Origin: Streptococcus parasanguinis
GTDB lineage: Bacteria; Bacillota; Bacilli; Lactobacillales; Streptococcaceae
Assembly (NCBI GenBank): GCA_018365265.1
Contig: JAGZKI010000033.1
Span: forward strand, 1-28,618
DNA: 28,618 nt
Direction of reading: 5' to 3'
Position numbers and translations under genes: made by a program. This document shows, piece after piece, positions 8,004-15,088 of the stretch (positions are counted from its first letter, which is position 1; each line of letters opens with the position of its first letter). The notes below the pieces were generated by a model. It searched no databases. It saw nothing but the letters and a program-made list of their open reading frames with translations, and was not told where the DNA came from.

Positions 8004-8569
8004 CGTTTCTCCTTTTTGACGGGTATTTCTTTGATGACACGGGCTGGATTTCCTGCAAGGACCACATTGTCTCCGAAAGACTTGGTGACCACTGCTCCTG
8101 CGCCAGCGACCACATTGTCACCCAGCGTGACACCAGGAAGGATGGTGACCCCTCCTCCTGCCCAGAAGTTATCTCCTATCGTAATCGGCGCCCCGTACTC
8201 GAGACCAGAATTGCGCTCGCCTGGATCCAGTGGGTGCAAGGGCGTCAAAAATTGGCAATTAGGACCAATCATGGCATTCTTTCCAATCGTGATGGGACAT
8301 ACATCCAACATGGTCAAATTGTAATTGGCATAGAAATTTTCTCCCAGATGGATGTTGACCCCATAATCCACAAGAACCTGGCGATTAAGATAGAGGTTTT
8401 CACCGGTTGAACCAAACCACTCTTTGATGATAGCTGCCCCCTTTTTAGGATCTACCTCTTGGTTAAAAGCTTCTTGTTTCTCCCGAGAGGCTTGGGCCAA
8501 AGCCCGTAATTCAGGGTCCGCAGGTCTATAAAAATCACCTGCAATCATTTTTTCATATTCACTGGCCAT
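8000..8569 (-). CDS. maa: Maltose/galactoside-type O-acetyltransferase (LbH fold)
   Basis: Acetyl-CoA-dependent sugar O-acetyltransferase, a cytosolic trimer with a left-handed beta-helix. The 189 residues start with the maltose acetyltransferase N-terminal domain (MIAGDFYRPADPEL). They continue with hexapeptide repeats (ITIGKNAMIGPNC, ITIGDNFWAGGGV, VTLGDNVVAGAGAVV) and the likely catalytic H112 in LTPLHPLDP. The physiological substrate of this family is usually unknown. GGAGG lies before the ATG and TTGTTT-17-TATAAT upstream. Its stop overlaps the next gene by 4 bases. The gene heads the run to nucleoside phosphorylase and probably KtrBA. Confidence 0.85.
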   Translation of the reverse strand: MASEYEKMIAGDFYRPADPELRALAQASREKQEAFNQEVDPKKGAAIIKEWFGSTGENLYLNRQVLVDYGVNIHLGENFYANYNLTMLDVCPITIGKNAMIGPNCQFLTPLHPLDPGERNSGLEYGAPITIGDNFWAGGGVTILPGVTLGDNVVAGAGAVVTKSFGDNVVLAGNPARVIKEIPVKKEKR

Positions 8570-8596
8570 AAGGAAACCTCCACGTTATTTTGACAT

Positions 8597-8625
8597 ATTA
8601 TAGCAGAATTCCCCCTTTAAAACAA
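8597..8625 (-). promoter_or_regulatory. Promoter of the acetyltransferase operon
   Basis: On the minus strand -10 TATAAT (8597-8602) and -35 TTGTTT (8620-8625) have a 17-base spacer. It stands about 27 bases upstream of the ATG and is divergent from the DeoR regulator promoter. Confidence 0.65.
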
Positions 8626-8659
8626 ACGTCAGAATAAGGTTTTGCAAGAAAAAAGATCA

Positions 8660-8715
8660 AAAACACTTAAAAACACTTAATAAAACTTGCATCCGCTTAT
8701 AAAATAGTGTACAAT
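8660..8715 (+). promoter_or_regulatory. DeoR regulator promoter with tandem repeats
   Basis: The plus-strand -35 TTGCAT (8687-8692) and -10 TACAAT (8710-8715) are 17 bases apart. Just upstream, AAAAACACTTA is repeated in tandem (8660-8680) with a partial third copy AAAACTT (8682-8688). This is a candidate operator for the regulator itself, placed where it could affect both divergent promoters. Confidence 0.55.
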
Positions 8716-8746
8716 GAAGGCAAGAACAGAAATAAGGAGTAAGCTC

Positions 8747-9490
8747 ATGTATCAGGAACAGCGACTCGAAAAAATATTAGAACTCTTAGAAGAGCGAAAA
8801 CAACTATCGGCCAAAGAAATGGTCGACTACTTCAAGGTCTCAAAAGATACCATCCGTCGTGACTTCGCTCTCCTTAGCCAACGCCAGCTGGTTCGCAGGA
8901 CACACGGTGGTCTCCTTCCCTTAAACAAAGAACCTGGCCCTTCTTATCTAGACCGCAGTCAAAAGGCTAACAAGGAAAAGACTGCCATGGCTCAAAAAGC
9001 CCTGCAATGGATCCAAAATGGACAAGTGATCTTTCTCGATGCCTCTACCTCAATCACTTTGCTGGCAGGCCTACTTGATGGAGATCTTACAGTCTATTCG
9101 CACTCCCTTGACAATGCTATCCAACTCAGTAGCCATTCCCAGGTTGACTTTCATCTCTTAGGAGGAAAATTCTATCCCAAAAACCGCTTCTACTATGCTG
9201 CGGACCAAGCACAAATACTGGACAATCTTCGCTTTGATGTTGCCTTTTTTGGAGCTGGTAGCTTGGCCAACGGCGAGGTCACCTTTGAAGATGCAGAAGA
9301 CGTTGCCGTCAAATCCCTCGTCTTTGAACGATCTCGCACCAAGATCCTTGTGGCAGAAAGTTCTAAATGGACGAAAAATGGAAACTATTATCTTGCTCGT
9401 CTCAAACAATTTGACTATTGGATCACTGACCAAAAACCAAGCCCTGACATCCTTAAACAAGTCGGCAACGAAACCACTATTCTCTACTAG
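8747..9490 (+). CDS. DeoR family transcriptional regulator
   Basis: Sugar-metabolism type DNA-binding repressor. The 247 residues have an N-terminal winged helix (5-58) with the DeoR signature QLSAKEMVDYF..VSKDTIRRD, then a DeoRC sensor domain (about 75-235) that normally binds a phosphorylated sugar. I chose the ATG at 8747 because AAGGAG lies at the right distance before it. An in-frame ATG at 8714 lies inside the -10 element, upstream of any transcript start. It is 11 bases ahead of a HAD phosphatase gene and co-transcribed with it, a common pairing in which the phosphatase may act on the effector sugar phosphate. The target genes are not shown by the sequence; the divergent acetyltransferase operon is one candidate. 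Confidence 0.87.
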   Translation: MYQEQRLEKILELLEERKQLSAKEMVDYFKVSKDTIRRDFALLSQRQLVRRTHGGLLPLNKEPGPSYLDRSQKANKEKTAMAQKALQWIQNGQVIFLDASTSITLLAGLLDGDLTVYSHSLDNAIQLSSHSQVDFHLLGGKFYPKNRFYYAADQAQILDNLRFDVAFFGAGSLANGEVTFEDAEDVAVKSLVFERSRTKILVAESSKWTKNGNYYLARLKQFDYWITDQKPSPDILKQVGNETTILY

Positions 9491-9501
9491 GAGGTAAGTT
9501 T

Positions 9502-10311
9502 ATGTCTCACATTCGTCTCATCATTAGCGATATCGATGGCACTATTTTAAATGATCACCATCAGATCGATCCAGAGTTGGCATCATTGATCCCGGATTTA
9601 AAGCGCGAAACCATTCCTTTCGTGCTGGCCTCTGCTCGCTCTCCAAAAGGGATGGCTCCTATTGCCAAAGAGCTCGGCATAGAGGACTGTCCTATGGCCT
9701 GCTACAATGGAGCCTTAATCCAAAAAGGAGAGCAGGTTCTGTTTGAGCATCCCTTAGACAAGATTGAAGCCCGTCAATTTATTGATTGGGCCAACCAACA
9801 CTTCCCTCAAGTTTCGATCAACCTCTATAGTGGAAAAGACTGGATGACCGATCATCTCGACCAATGGAGCCAAGAGGAAGCCCGGATTACAGGGGAAAAA
9901 CCTCATATTCTCCCCCTATTGGATCCTTTGCTGGATACGACAAAGCCACTCCACAAATTGCTCTTAATTGGAGAACCAGAAGAGATCCAAGCCCTCTATC
10001 GTGCTATTTCTGCCGACGACTTCCCTTCTACCGCCTTTTATCTCTCCAAAGCCAACTACCTAGAAGTTACCGCTAAGCACGTCTCTAAAGAGGATGCTCT
10101 GGTTGAGCTCGCTAATCACTACCACTTGAGCTTAGAAGAAGTCCTCACCATGGGGGACAACTTCAATGACCTTCCTATGCTCAAAAAAGCAGGCATCGGT
10201 GTCGCTATGGGCAACGCTCCACAAGAAGTGAAAGAGGGAGCAGCAGTCGTGACAAAGACCAACAATGAAAACGGGGCTGGGCATGCGGTTGAAACCTATG
10301 TGTTGATCTAG
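9502..10311 (+). CDS. Cof-type HAD-IIB phosphatase
   Basis: Cytosolic Mg-dependent phosphatase of the haloacid dehalogenase superfamily, acting on small sugar or nucleotide phosphates. The 269 residues have motif I DIDGT (10-14, nucleophile D10, acid/base D12), motif II around LASARS (42-47), motif III K198 or a neighbour before the C-terminal core, and motif IV GDNFND (218-223). The alpha/beta C2B cap lies between about 85 and 190. AGGAGG is well placed before the ATG. It follows the DeoR gene by 11 bases and ends before a strong terminator, making a two-gene operon. The substrate is unknown. Confidence 0.9.
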   Translation: MSHIRLIISDIDGTILNDHHQIDPELASLIPDLKRETIPFVLASARSPKGMAPIAKELGIEDCPMACYNGALIQKGEQVLFEHPLDKIEARQFIDWANQHFPQVSINLYSGKDWMTDHLDQWSQEEARITGEKPHILPLLDPLLDTTKPLHKLLLIGEPEEIQALYRAISADDFPSTAFYLSKANYLEVTAKHVSKEDALVELANHYHLSLEEVLTMGDNFNDLPMLKKAGIGVAMGNAPQEVKEGAAVVTKTNNENGAGHAVETYVLI

Positions 10312-10321
10312 TCATCCGTTT

Positions 10322-10358
10322 AAAAAGGACGTCGAGTATAATATCCGACGTCCTTTTT
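10322..10358. terminator. Bidirectional terminator between HAD and mleP
   Basis: AAAAAGGACGTCG (10322-10334) and CGACGTCCTTTTT (10346-10358) form a perfect 13-base stem with an 11-base loop and a T run on both strands. It serves the HAD gene (plus) and mleP (minus). Confidence 0.92.
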
Positions 10359-10401
10359 GACGAATGTATAGCACTAAAACTACATCATTTTCATATAAAT
10401 G

Positions 10402-11349
10402 CTATCCCAACAATGTCTGCAGAATTGGAACCACAATCACAAATAAGACTGTGCTGAGAGTGACCACATTCGTTGAAAACTCAACATCGCCTTTACCTTG
10501 ATTGGCAAGAATAGGAAGAACTGCCAAAGCTGGTGTTGCTGATTGAATCATAAAGGTTCTAAATTCTGGTGCCACCATATTTGGAGAGAAGAACTTCAGA
10601 ACCAAGAGCATGATGACAGGTGCAAGAATAAAACGACCAACCAGTGTGATAATGGTATCTTTATCAAAGCGAATCGTCTTAAGGCCTGCCTTAGCTAGGA
10701 CGATACCGATATAGACAAGAGATAAGGGCGTTGTTAAACTACCAATATAAGTCAAGGTGCTTTCTGCAAAACTTGGAACAGGAATACGCAACACCAAAAA
10801 GACGAGGGCTACGAGAAAACCTAATAAAGGAGCTGGGAAAAGCTTCTTCCAATTAAATTTTTGAGCCTGTTTTGAAGCCCCTTCTTTACTATCAGAAGTC
10901 ATCAGATAGACACCTAATGTCCAAGTAGATACTGTATTTGTAATATAATAAACCAAGAAGTAAGGAAGGGCTTGATTTCCAAACAGAGCGATATTTAAAG
11001 GCAAACCAATAAATATGGTATTAGCATTAACAAAGGTATTAATCATGGTTCCTCGACGACCTGGGCGCACTTTAAAAACTTTCACTGCGATAAAGGCCGC
11101 TAGGTAACCAAGAATGAAGGCGATAAACGTATACAACAAACCGCCAGACAAGCTAATCAATTTATCTAAAGTTAAATATTTAAGAACAGAGGTAAAAATT
11201 GCAACAGGCATGGCCACGTTCATAATCAGTTTAGATAAGTCATTTCCAAAACTCTCTTGAAACCAACCTCGGACTTGCAAGAAATAACCAAGAATGATGA
11301 TGACGATAATGGGTACAATACTCTGAATTGACGTTAAAAAGATTTCCAT
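10402..11349 (-). CDS. mleP: Malate permease, AEC family
   Basis: Membrane carrier that brings in malate, probably in exchange for lactate or as a uniporter, for malolactic conversion. The 315 residues form about ten hydrophobic segments with the auxin efflux carrier layout. NANTIFIGLPLNIALFG marks the conserved discontinuous-helix region of the first half; PALAVLPILA near 285 is its counterpart. It is 83 bases behind mleS on the same strand, the usual mleS-mleP order, with GAAAGGGAG before the ATG. A hairpin in the gap may reduce its expression relative to mleS. Function is assigned mainly from this neighbour, since AEC carriers vary in substrate. Confidence 0.85.
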   Translation of the reverse strand: MEIFLTSIQSIVPIIVIIILGYFLQVRGWFQESFGNDLSKLIMNVAMPVAIFTSVLKYLTLDKLISLSGGLLYTFIAFILGYLAAFIAVKVFKVRPGRRGTMINTFVNANTIFIGLPLNIALFGNQALPYFLVYYITNTVSTWTLGVYLMTSDSKEGASKQAQKFNWKKLFPAPLLGFLVALVFLVLRIPVPSFAESTLTYIGSLTTPLSLVYIGIVLAKAGLKTIRFDKDTIITLVGRFILAPVIMLLVLKFFSPNMVAPEFRTFMIQSATPALAVLPILANQGKGDVEFSTNVVTLSTVLFVIVVPILQTLLG

Positions 11350-11394
11350 AGTCTCCCTTTCTATCTAACAGGACATACAAGAAAAGGTGTACAA

Positions 11395-11429
11395 GGCATC
11401 CAGTCGCACTCGTACACCTCCATTAAATT
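11395..11429 (-). promoter_or_regulatory. Intercistronic hairpin between mleS and mleP
   Basis: On the minus strand AGGTGTAC and GTACACCT (perfect 8-base arms, 19-base loop) are followed by TTTTCTTG. It is a weak terminator or an RNA-processing/stabilising hairpin that could set the mleS:mleP ratio. Confidence 0.45.
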
Positions 11430-11432
11430 TAC

Positions 11433-13058
11433 TTATTTATATTCTGGATACCATTTCAAATCACGTACCGCTTTAGCCATATCTGTTTCTTGAGCACGCG
11501 CAAGACCTTGTTCTTGCGCTTTTTTAGCAACTGCTTCTGCTACTTTGATAGAAACATCAGCTACATACTTGAATGGAGGTAAGACTGGTGCTCCTGGTTC
11601 GCCTGGATTGACAATCCCACTCAATGAATGTGCGGCTGCTCCAATCATTTCATCCGTCAAAAGACTCGCTTCAGAAGCCAGCATACCAAGTCCAAGACCT
11701 GGGTAAATCAGGGCATTATTCGCTTGACCAATCACGTAGTCCACACCTTTATAGGAAACTGTACCAGCTGGAATTCCTGTTGCAACAAATGCTTTTCCGT
11801 CTGACCATTCGATCAAATCTTTGGCACTTGCCTCAGCTAGTTTGGTCGGGTTTGACAATGGGAAAATGATAGGACGTTCAGTGTTTTCACACATAGCTTC
11901 TACAATTTCTTTTGTGAAAGTATTCGGCTGAGTTGAAGTTCCCACAAGAATGGTTGGTTTAACCGTCTTCACTACTTCAAGAAGGTCCGTCAACTGATCT
12001 GCATTGGCAAAATCAGAACGTTTCTTAGCAAATGGTTTTTGTTGCGGCGTTAAGTCATCCATATCATCAAAAAGGAGACCTTGTTTGTCGACCATAAAGA
12101 AGCGTTTATAAGCTTCTTCTTCAGGTAGACCTTCACTAACCATTTCACGAAGGACACGAGAAGCAATCCCTGCACCAGCAGTCCCACCACCATAGCAGAG
12201 ATAAACTTGATCCGTTAATTTTTCACCTGTAATATCCAATGCCCCAAAGATCCCACCTAGGGTAACAATACCAGTTCCTTGGATATCATCGTTAAAGGTT
12301 GGGATTTGCTTCCGGTATTTTTCAAGGATGTTAGCAGCATTTAAGCGACCAAAATCTTCCCAGTGCAGATAGAGTTTAGGGAAGAGGCGTTCTGCAGTTT
12401 GAACAAATTGATCGATAAAATCATAATAACGATCTCCACGCACACGTTCGTGACGATTTCCTAAGTAATTAGGATTGTTACGCAATTCTTCACGGTTGGT
12501 ACCTGCATCAATGACCAAAGGAAGCACCGTTGAAGGATCGATTCCTGCAGCTCCAGTATAGACCATCAATTTCCCAACAGAAATATCAACACCATTTGTA
12601 CCCCAGTCACCAATACCGAGAATACCTTCTGCATCTGTCACAACAATAAGACGAATTTCACGGTCCCCTGCTGCATTTTTCAAAGTTGCTTCGATATTTT
12701 CAGGATGATTGATATCAAGATATGCGGCATATTGTGGATCTACAAAGAGATCGCTATACCCTTCAATGGTATCAGCAATAGTTGGATCATAGACAATTGG
12801 ATTAAACTCTTCCAAATGTTGAGCAAATAGGTAGTAAAATAGAGTACGATTTGTATTAAAAATTTCCATTAGGAACAAACGTTTTTCCAAATCATTAACC
12901 TTTGTTTGCATTTGCGCATAAGTTTGCGCTGCTTGTTCTTCAATAGTTTGGACGTAAGGTGGCAGGAGGCCAATGAGACCTAGTTGCTTACGTTCCTCTA
13001 AAGTAAAGGCAGTTCCTTTATTGAGGAAAGGGTTGTTTAAAATATCATGTGCAGTCAT
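11433..13058 (-). CDS. mleS: Malolactic enzyme
   Basis: NAD and Mn-dependent cytosolic enzyme converting L-malate to L-lactate and CO2, which uses up a proton and supports acid tolerance and proton motive force. The 541 residues align by eye along their whole length with lactic acid bacterial MleS, including start AHDILNNPFLNKGTAF and end DLKWYPEYK. Key segments are VYDPTIADTIEGYS (89-102), GDWGTNGVDISVGKLMVYT (150-168), metal site LHWEDFG (231-237), FNDDIQGTG (255-263) and NAD loop GGGTAGAG (290-297). I used the second of two tandem ATGs: GGAGGT lies at better spacing, and it gives the family N-terminus. The alternative starts at 13061. It is co-transcribed with mleP and divergent from the XRE and mleR genes. 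NAD malic enzyme is the less likely alternative. Confidence 0.93.
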   Translation of the reverse strand: MTAHDILNNPFLNKGTAFTLEERKQLGLIGLLPPYVQTIEEQAAQTYAQMQTKVNDLEKRLFLMEIFNTNRTLFYYLFAQHLEEFNPIVYDPTIADTIEGYSDLFVDPQYAAYLDINHPENIEATLKNAAGDREIRLIVVTDAEGILGIGDWGTNGVDISVGKLMVYTGAAGIDPSTVLPLVIDAGTNREELRNNPNYLGNRHERVRGDRYYDFIDQFVQTAERLFPKLYLHWEDFGRLNAANILEKYRKQIPTFNDDIQGTGIVTLGGIFGALDITGEKLTDQVYLCYGGGTAGAGIASRVLREMVSEGLPEEEAYKRFFMVDKQGLLFDDMDDLTPQQKPFAKKRSDFANADQLTDLLEVVKTVKPTILVGTSTQPNTFTKEIVEAMCENTERPIIFPLSNPTKLAEASAKDLIEWSDGKAFVATGIPAGTVSYKGVDYVIGQANNALIYPGLGLGMLASEASLLTDEMIGAAAHSLSGIVNPGEPGAPVLPPFKYVADVSIKVAEAVAKKAQEQGLARAQETDMAKAVRDLKWYPEYK

Positions 13059-13449
13059 CATGTGACCTCCTTATTTAGTTTATTCTATTATAACACTTTT
13101 TCTTTAAATGACACTTTGTTATCTATATGATACAATATGAATAAATCAGTCAATGAAAGTTCAGGCGATACAACCGAAAATGATGCGATTTCAAAAGATA
13201 ACAAAATAATAGGCTTATCCATCACTTCCTAGATCGTCATAGTCATCTCTTAAAAAAGCCTGTTCCTTTCCACCTTTTAGAAGGTTATTCTCATCAAAAG
13301 ATCCACTGTTTTCAGGTATTCTTTTTTCTACTTATGATGATCAATACCTATAAAAGCCATAGATAATAAATCCAAAATATGTTTGTTATAAGATACTTTG
13401 TTTTGTTTAAGGTGTTATTTTTGTCATTTAAAACTTGTATTCTGGTTAC
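13059..13449. promoter_or_regulatory. mleS upstream region (391 bases, no gene)
   Basis: The minus-strand mleS promoter has an extended -10 TGTTATAAT (TATAAT at 13087-13092) and no good -35, fitting activation by a LysR protein such as MleR. The octamer ACTTTGTT occurs on the plus strand both near 13113-13120 and near 13395-13402. The rest is AT-rich, with no convincing open frame, RNA or hairpin. The intergene is long enough for several regulator sites, but I cannot place them. Confidence 0.55.
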
Positions 13450-13800
13450 ATGAAAACAAAACATTATTTACAACGGTATATAGCGCAAAAGGTCAAATAT
13501 TTGCGAAAAAAACAAAACATGAGTCAAGAGGAGCTATCGGAACGGGCAGATCTTGGATTAAAATACATCAATCAATTGGAAAATCAAAACGTGAATCTGA
13601 CCATTCACAGTCTTGAAAAAGTCATTTCTGCTCTTGAGTTAACGCCTGAAGAATTCTTCAATTTTAATTCACTTGAATCATCTTCAGATCCTAACGACAA
13701 TCTTTCACTTAAGAGAGTAAATATGAAAATTAAGCAACTTCCAGTTGGAAAAAGGGAGAAGATCCTAACGATTTTCGAAGATCTTTTAGATAGCCTTTAA
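13450..13800 (+). CDS. XRE family helix-turn-helix regulator
   Basis: Small DNA-binding protein of 116 residues. A Cro/C1-type HTH spans about 10-70 (IAQKVKYLRKKQNMSQEELS, then YINQLENQNVNLTIHSLEKVI), followed by a short acidic linker and a helical C-terminus ending FEDLLDSL. The ATG at 13450 is taken because the HTH needs this N-terminus; a TTG 15 bases earlier would add five residues. No Shine-Dalgarno is seen, so the mRNA may be leaderless or poorly translated. It is divergent from mleS and 111 bases before mleR on the same strand. Control of malolactic genes is inferred from position only. Confidence 0.8.
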   Translation: MKTKHYLQRYIAQKVKYLRKKQNMSQEELSERADLGLKYINQLENQNVNLTIHSLEKVISALELTPEEFFNFNSLESSSDPNDNLSLKRVNMKIKQLPVGKREKILTIFEDLLDSL

Positions 13801-13911
13801 TTGTCCTCTGACTCACCTCAGATTGTAACAAACAAAAAATCATATAGTCAAATTAGCTATCACGGATAATTTTTGCTTATCCATGTCTGTCTATTTAGAA
13901 GAGGGAGCCCA

Positions 13912-14787
13912 ATGAATCTTAAGGACTTTTATTATTTTCTTGATCTTAGTCAACAGCAATCCTTTACTGGGGTTGCCCAAAAACACGGGATCAGTCAACC
14001 ATCCGTTTCCTATGCGATTAAACGACTAGAAAAGGAATTTCACTGTCCATTAATCGCGCACGATCCTTCTCATCGTACTTTCAAATTGACGCCCCAAGGA
14101 GAAATCTTGCTACGACATATTCAAAAGGTCTTACCTGAGATTCAAGGGGCCAAAAAAGAGATCCTCCGGAGTCTCTCTCAATTCAATACGGTTGGTTTCC
14201 CACCAATCATCATTGACTATCTTGTCCGAAAACAACCCGCCTTTATCAGTAATGTTGCAGCTCTTCAAAGTATCCATCCTGTCCAAGAAGGATCTGTCGA
14301 ACTTTTAGAAATGCTTTCCAAAGGGGAACTAGATGCTAGTTTTTTAGGGAGTTTGGAACCGATTAAAGATCATCGCTTCCAGGTAAGAGAAATAGCCAAA
14401 CGAGATCTCTTCTATATCCTTCATCATAACCATCCACTAGCCTCCAAAAAAGTATTACAATTTTCAGACGTCATCGATGAAGATTTTATCATTCCAGATG
14501 AGCACTTTGTTCATTTAAAAGCCTTTGAACAGTTGAATGAGCGCTATCACCATGAGGCTACACCCTTCTTTCAGACGGATGATATTCAGCTTCTAAAACA
14601 ACTCCTTCGTAAACAAGTGGGGATCAGTTTACTAGCAGATCTTGCACTAACAGATGGTGAAGAAGAACTGATCGCGATTCCGATGGCAGAAAGTGAACGG
14701 ATTAGTTTTTACGTTTCACTAGTTGAACCGAAGGAAAGTAATCTCAAACCAGAGGTCATCCAATTCTTTGAAAAATTACTAAACTAA
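13912..14787 (+). CDS. mleR: LysR family malolactic regulator
   Basis: LysR-type activator, expected to switch on mleS-mleP with malate or at low pH. The 291 residues have an N-terminal winged HTH (about 1-60; FLDLSQQQSFTGVAQKHG and ISQPSVSYAIKRLEKEF) and a periplasmic-binding-protein-like effector domain (about 90-290). The start is ATG 13912, with AGAGGGAG before it; an upstream in-frame TTG adds 13 residues without a ribosome site. It lies two genes away from mleS and on the opposite strand, with the XRE gene between. The name rests on this context and general similarity; citrate-family LysR regulators are related. Confidence 0.8.
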   Translation: MNLKDFYYFLDLSQQQSFTGVAQKHGISQPSVSYAIKRLEKEFHCPLIAHDPSHRTFKLTPQGEILLRHIQKVLPEIQGAKKEILRSLSQFNTVGFPPIIIDYLVRKQPAFISNVAALQSIHPVQEGSVELLEMLSKGELDASFLGSLEPIKDHRFQVREIAKRDLFYILHHNHPLASKKVLQFSDVIDEDFIIPDEHFVHLKAFEQLNERYHHEATPFFQTDDIQLLKQLLRKQVGISLLADLALTDGEEELIAIPMAESERISFYVSLVEPKESNLKPEVIQFFEKLLN

Positions 14788-14880
14788 TCGTAGTCTTTGT
14801 TCTTAGTGCTAATGCAGAAACATAAATAAAGTGACTAGCTAGTATTTTTTACGACTAAAAAATATAGTAGAAATGCCGAT

Positions 14881-14923
14881 AAAATAAGGATTCCTGCAAA
14901 TTTGTGGGAATCCTATTTTCTTT
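14881..14923 (+). terminator. Terminator after mleR
   Basis: AAAATAAGGATTCC and GGAATCCTATTTT pair over about 13 bases with one bulged A, and are followed by CTTTT. It is about 95 bases beyond the mleR stop and before the promoter of the surface protein. The remaining part of 14788-15028 is AT-rich and shows no gene. Confidence 0.8.
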
Positions 14924-15028
14924 TGCACACTTTGTATATTTAAATTATTTTGTGTATATTTTTCTCATTCAGCTTTTTATCAATAATTAGGGATATAAAA
15001 GTCGGTAAAACCCTTGATTATTATACCG

Positions 15029-15057
15029 TTGACAAGTTTTTCAAAAACCTGTATGAT
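15029..15057 (+). promoter_or_regulatory. Promoter of the LPNTG surface protein
   Basis: A perfect -35 TTGACA (15029-15034), a 17-base spacer and -10 TATGAT (15052-15057). The ATG inside this -10 cannot be a start, which supports the TTG at 15089 with AAAGGGG before it. Confidence 0.85.
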
Positions 15058-15088
15058 AGAAAAAAGTTTATTAAAAAGGGGACGTATT

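Noticed and set aside
8714..8746. Upstream ATG extending the DeoR protein by 11 residues
   Set aside because: This ATG is part of the -10 hexamer, so it is not transcribed from that promoter; the ribosome site precedes the ATG at 8747.
15014..15088. Longer N-terminus for the LPNTG protein
   Set aside because: The stretch contains the promoter; starting at TTG 15089 gives a clean signal peptide and ribosome site.
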